Assembly (NCBI GenBank): GCA_031267635.1
Contig: JAIRYX010000036.1
Coordinates: forward strand, 1 to 7,700
DNA from: Planctomycetaceae bacterium
GTDB taxonomy: Bacteria > Planctomycetota > Planctomycetia > Pirellulales > Thermoguttaceae
Direction of reading: 5' to 3'
Length of the DNA: 7,700 nucleotides
Both the position numbers and the translations under genes were made by a program. The stretch's first letter is position 1. Every line of letters starts with the position of its first letter. Below, one piece after another: positions 6,052-7,700 of this stretch. The notes under the pieces are model-generated. The model was not told the DNA's origin. It saw nothing but the letters and a program-made list of their open reading frames with translations, and ran no database searches.

Positions 6052-7212
6052 ATGACAAAAACGATCAATGTTGGCTTGCTTGGTTGCGGTTTTATGGGGC
6101 GGACGCATTCCAATGCGTACAGTCAGGTCAATCATTTTTTTGAGCTGGAATACAAACCGGTACTGAAAGCGTGTTACGGACGTGAACAAGACCTCGAAGT
6201 TCTCAAAAAATTTCAGAAAATGTGGGGCTACGAGTCGATTGAAACCGACTGGAAAAAATTGATTGCCCGCAACGACATCGACCTGATTGACGTGGTTGCG
6301 CCGAATTTTTTGCATCATGATATGGTGATTGCGGCGGCGGAAGCGGGGAAAATCATCGTTTGCGAAAAACCGATGGCAATGAGCTTGAACGAAGCGGAAA
6401 AAATGGTCGCCGCTGTTGAAAAAGCGGGCGTTGCTAATATGGTAATGTTCAACTATCGCCGTGTTCCGGCGGTGTCGCTTTTCAAGCAAGTTGTCGAGGA
6501 AGGACGTATCGGCAAGCCGTTTCATTACCGCGCGGTTTATAACCAGGATTATACGATTAGTCAAAAAGTTCCGCAAGGCGGCTCTGCATTGTGGCGACTC
6601 GACGCGAAAATTGCAGGAAGCGGCGTGACTGGCGATTTGCTCGCGCATTCGATTGATACCGCCGAATGGATTAACGGACCGATTAAAAAGGTCGTGGCTT
6701 ACACTGAAATTTTCATTAAAGAACGTCCTCACGCAGAAACCGGCAAGATGGAACCGATCACGATTGACGATGCTTGCATGTTTCTTGCGATTTTTGAAAA
6801 CGGTTCTATTGGTACGTTTGAAAGCACTCGTTATGCTCGCGGACGCAAAAATTATAGCTCAATGGAATTAAACGGCGAAAGAGGCGCAGCGTATTTCAAT
6901 TTAGAAGAACCGGAATATCTACAATTTTTCCGCTATGCCGATCCCGATACCGGTAATAAAATTGAAGATCACCTCACTGGCTGGCAGAAAATCCTCGTGA
7001 CAAACGGCGAACATCCCTATATGAGTAAATACTGGGTGCCGGGGACGACGATTGGTTATGAACATACGTTCATTAACGCAATGTCTGATTTTCTCAAGAG
7101 CATCGAAGACGGCACGCAATTTCAGCCGAATTTCCGTACCGCCATGCGAACGCAAAAAGTTTGCGACGCGGTAATCCAAAGCGCAAAAGAGGGACGCTGG
7201 ATTGAAATTTGA
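6052..7212 (+). CDS. Gfo/Idh/MocA-family NAD(P)-dependent oxidoreductase
   Basis: 386 residues. GAAAGG at 6039-6044 sits 7 bases before ATG 6052 and fixes the start. An N-terminal Rossmann domain (about 1-125) has the dinucleotide motif GLLGCGFMGRTH (8-19) and the family signature VCEKPMAMS (103-111), where Lys106 is the usual catalytic or substrate-binding lysine. The C-terminal alpha/beta domain (about 130-386) shows MFNYRRVPA (132-140) and GVTGDLLAHSIDTAEW (191-206), with the conserved Asp195 and His199. Family members oxidise or reduce sugars, inositols or other polyols. Length is typical and there is no signal peptide, so it is cytosolic. The substrate cannot be inferred, because no sugar transporter, isomerase or regulator is adjacent. 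It appears monocistronic, with about 880 empty bases upstream and an inverted repeat downstream. Confidence 0.93.
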   Translation: MTKTINVGLLGCGFMGRTHSNAYSQVNHFFELEYKPVLKACYGREQDLEVLKKFQKMWGYESIETDWKKLIARNDIDLIDVVAPNFLHHDMVIAAAEAGKIIVCEKPMAMSLNEAEKMVAAVEKAGVANMVMFNYRRVPAVSLFKQVVEEGRIGKPFHYRAVYNQDYTISQKVPQGGSALWRLDAKIAGSGVTGDLLAHSIDTAEWINGPIKKVVAYTEIFIKERPHAETGKMEPITIDDACMFLAIFENGSIGTFESTRYARGRKNYSSMELNGERGAAYFNLEEPEYLQFFRYADPDTGNKIEDHLTGWQKILVTNGEHPYMSKYWVPGTTIGYEHTFINAMSDFLKSIEDGTQFQPNFRTAMRTQKVCDAVIQSAKEGRWIEI

Positions 7213-7234
7213 GAAAATTGGTCAGAAAATGTTT

Positions 7235-7301
7235 ACTACAAAGAACACGCGGAACATACGCCTCTTCGTGGATTTCATGATTGCTTCGTGCTCTTTGTGG
7301 T
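7235..7301. repeat. Inverted repeat downstream of the oxidoreductase
   Basis: ACTACAAAGAACACG (7235-7249) pairs with CGTGCTCTTTGTGGT (7287-7301) at 13 of 15 positions, with a 37-base loop. It begins 22 bases after the oxidoreductase stop and could slow or end transcription, although no T-run follows. The unit resembles ACTACGAAGAGAACG at 5886-5900, so it may belong to a dispersed intergenic repeat family with the theme ACCACRAAGANCACG. Confidence 0.5.
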
Positions 7302-7375
7302 TATATAAAATACCTATAAACAGAGAAAAGGAAATTTTTAACGGTATAATGTTCTAGGAGAAATTCCACGTCCTA

Positions 7376-7455
7376 TATACTCCTTCGTACTTAAAATTTC
7401 GTTTTTTAAGGTGCTGTTTCTTGTTTATCCTATTTCCTGCTCCTAAAGTTCCTCG
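7376..7455. mobile_element. Partial third copy of the inverted-repeat element
   Basis: The left end TATACTCCT (7376-7384) is identical to copy 2, followed by a diverged arm ending in GTTTT. The interior TGTTTCTTGTTTATCC and CTAAAGTTCC then match copy 2's TGTTTATCGTTTATC and CTAAAGTCC in order. No intact right end (GGAGTATA) follows. A degraded right arm may lie near 7482-7508 (AAAAAAATTCTCAAG). It is a decayed copy about 200 bases upstream of the start of the last gene. Confidence 0.45.
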
Positions 7456-7524
7456 TGTTCCTAACGTCTCTTTCGGAAGCTAAAAAAATTCTCAAGAAAA
7501 TTTCCAAATATTCCATATTCCTCT

Positions 7525-7552
7525 TTGAAGATTCCAAACCCTGGTGTATAAT
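7525..7552 (+). promoter_or_regulatory. Candidate promoter of the right-edge gene
   Basis: TTGAAG (7525-7530), a 16-base spacer, then TATAAT (7547-7552). Initiation near 7559 would leave a leader of about 90 bases to the ATG at 7650. The -10 is perfect and the -35 is fair. Confidence 0.45.
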
Positions 7553-7649
7553 AGCAATTAATAAAATTAGTTGTTTTGACAAAAAGTCACGGTGCTTATT
7601 TGTCATTACTATTTCAAAAAACTTAAAAGTTTTAGAAGGAGTTTCAGCG

Positions 7650-7700
7650 ATGAAAAAGTTAAACAAAATGTTTAGTCTTTTTGAGTTGTGTCAAAATATG
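7650..7700 (+). CDS. Start of an unidentified gene (partial at right edge)
   Basis: The frame opens at ATG 7650 and is still open at the window end after 17 codons (MKKLNKMFSLFELCQNM). A strong ribosome-binding site AGAAGGAG (7634-7641) lies 8 bases upstream, the best in the window, and a perfect TATAAT lies about 100 bases upstream, so this is very likely a real, well-expressed gene. The lysine-rich N-terminus followed by a short mixed stretch does not settle whether it carries a signal peptide. The family cannot be identified from 17 residues. Confidence 0.6.
   Translation, partial: MKKLNKMFSLFELCQNM

Larger units (their letters stand above)
7213..7649. other. Repeat-bearing spacer
   Basis: This spacer lies between the oxidoreductase and the gene that runs off the right edge. 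It holds the inverted repeat 7235-7301, the partial third element 7376-7455, and a promoter-like site 7525-7552, each listed separately. A 78-codon frame on the minus strand (7430-7666) covers the promoter and ribosome-binding site of the next gene and has no recognisable sequence, so I do not call it. Confidence 0.5.

Noticed and set aside
6022..6732. 236-codon minus-strand frame opposite the oxidoreductase
   Set aside because: It is antisense to a well-supported Gfo/Idh/MocA gene. Its composition (rich in Arg, His, Phe, Asn) is typical of a complement-strand shadow.
7430..7666. 78-codon minus-strand frame at the right end
   Set aside because: It covers the promoter and ribosome-binding site of the downstream plus-strand gene and has no family resemblance.
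1..7700. CRISPR array, rRNA, toxin-antitoxin or defence genes
   Set aside because: No regularly spaced direct repeats, no rRNA-like sequence, and no gene with such a signature on either strand.

Overview
This is an AT-rich bacterial chromosomal window of ordinary housekeeping genes separated by unusually long, repeat-laden spacers. No gene fixes the taxonomy. The secreted alpha/beta hydrolase resembles a type common in the Planctomycetes/Verrucomicrobia group, and the sparse Shine-Dalgarno sites and loose gene packing would fit a planctomycete-like bacterium. That assignment is an inference from memory, not a database result.

Layout. Positions 1-168 hold the C-terminal end of an IS630-type transposase, open at the left window edge. 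From about 170 to 1190 is a decayed accessory stretch. It contains a promoter-like site (239-267), a small three-helix membrane protein (526-885), a coding remnant with no start (896-1045), and two copies of a roughly 105-bp element with 30-bp inverted ends reading TATACTCC...GGAGTATA (773-877 and 1061-1168). The first copy supplies the 3' end of the membrane-protein gene. The second sits directly upstream of the ribosome-binding site of a secreted alpha/beta hydrolase (1194-2027), which ends in a hairpin (2032-2052). A partial third copy lies at 7376-7455.

Convergent to the hydrolase is queG, epoxyqueuosine reductase (minus strand, 2150-3226). Divergent from queG is nadA, quinolinate synthase (3511-4629), followed on the same strand by a FabZ-like hydroxyacyl-ACP dehydratase (4718-5173). 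An 878-base gap follows, holding a 14-bp tandem repeat and a promoter-like site. Then comes a Gfo/Idh/MocA-family NAD(P)-dependent oxidoreductase (6052-7212). After another repeat-bearing spacer, the first 17 codons of a gene with a strong ribosome-binding site run off the right edge (7650-7700).

The genes do not form one pathway. queG (tRNA queuosine) and nadA (NAD de novo synthesis) are both iron-sulfur enzymes, nadA and the dehydratase may be co-transcribed, and the others look like independent units. I see no defence system, CRISPR array, tRNA, rRNA or novel multi-gene system. The most interesting signal is the small TA-ended inverted-repeat element family and how it has remodelled two neighbouring genes.
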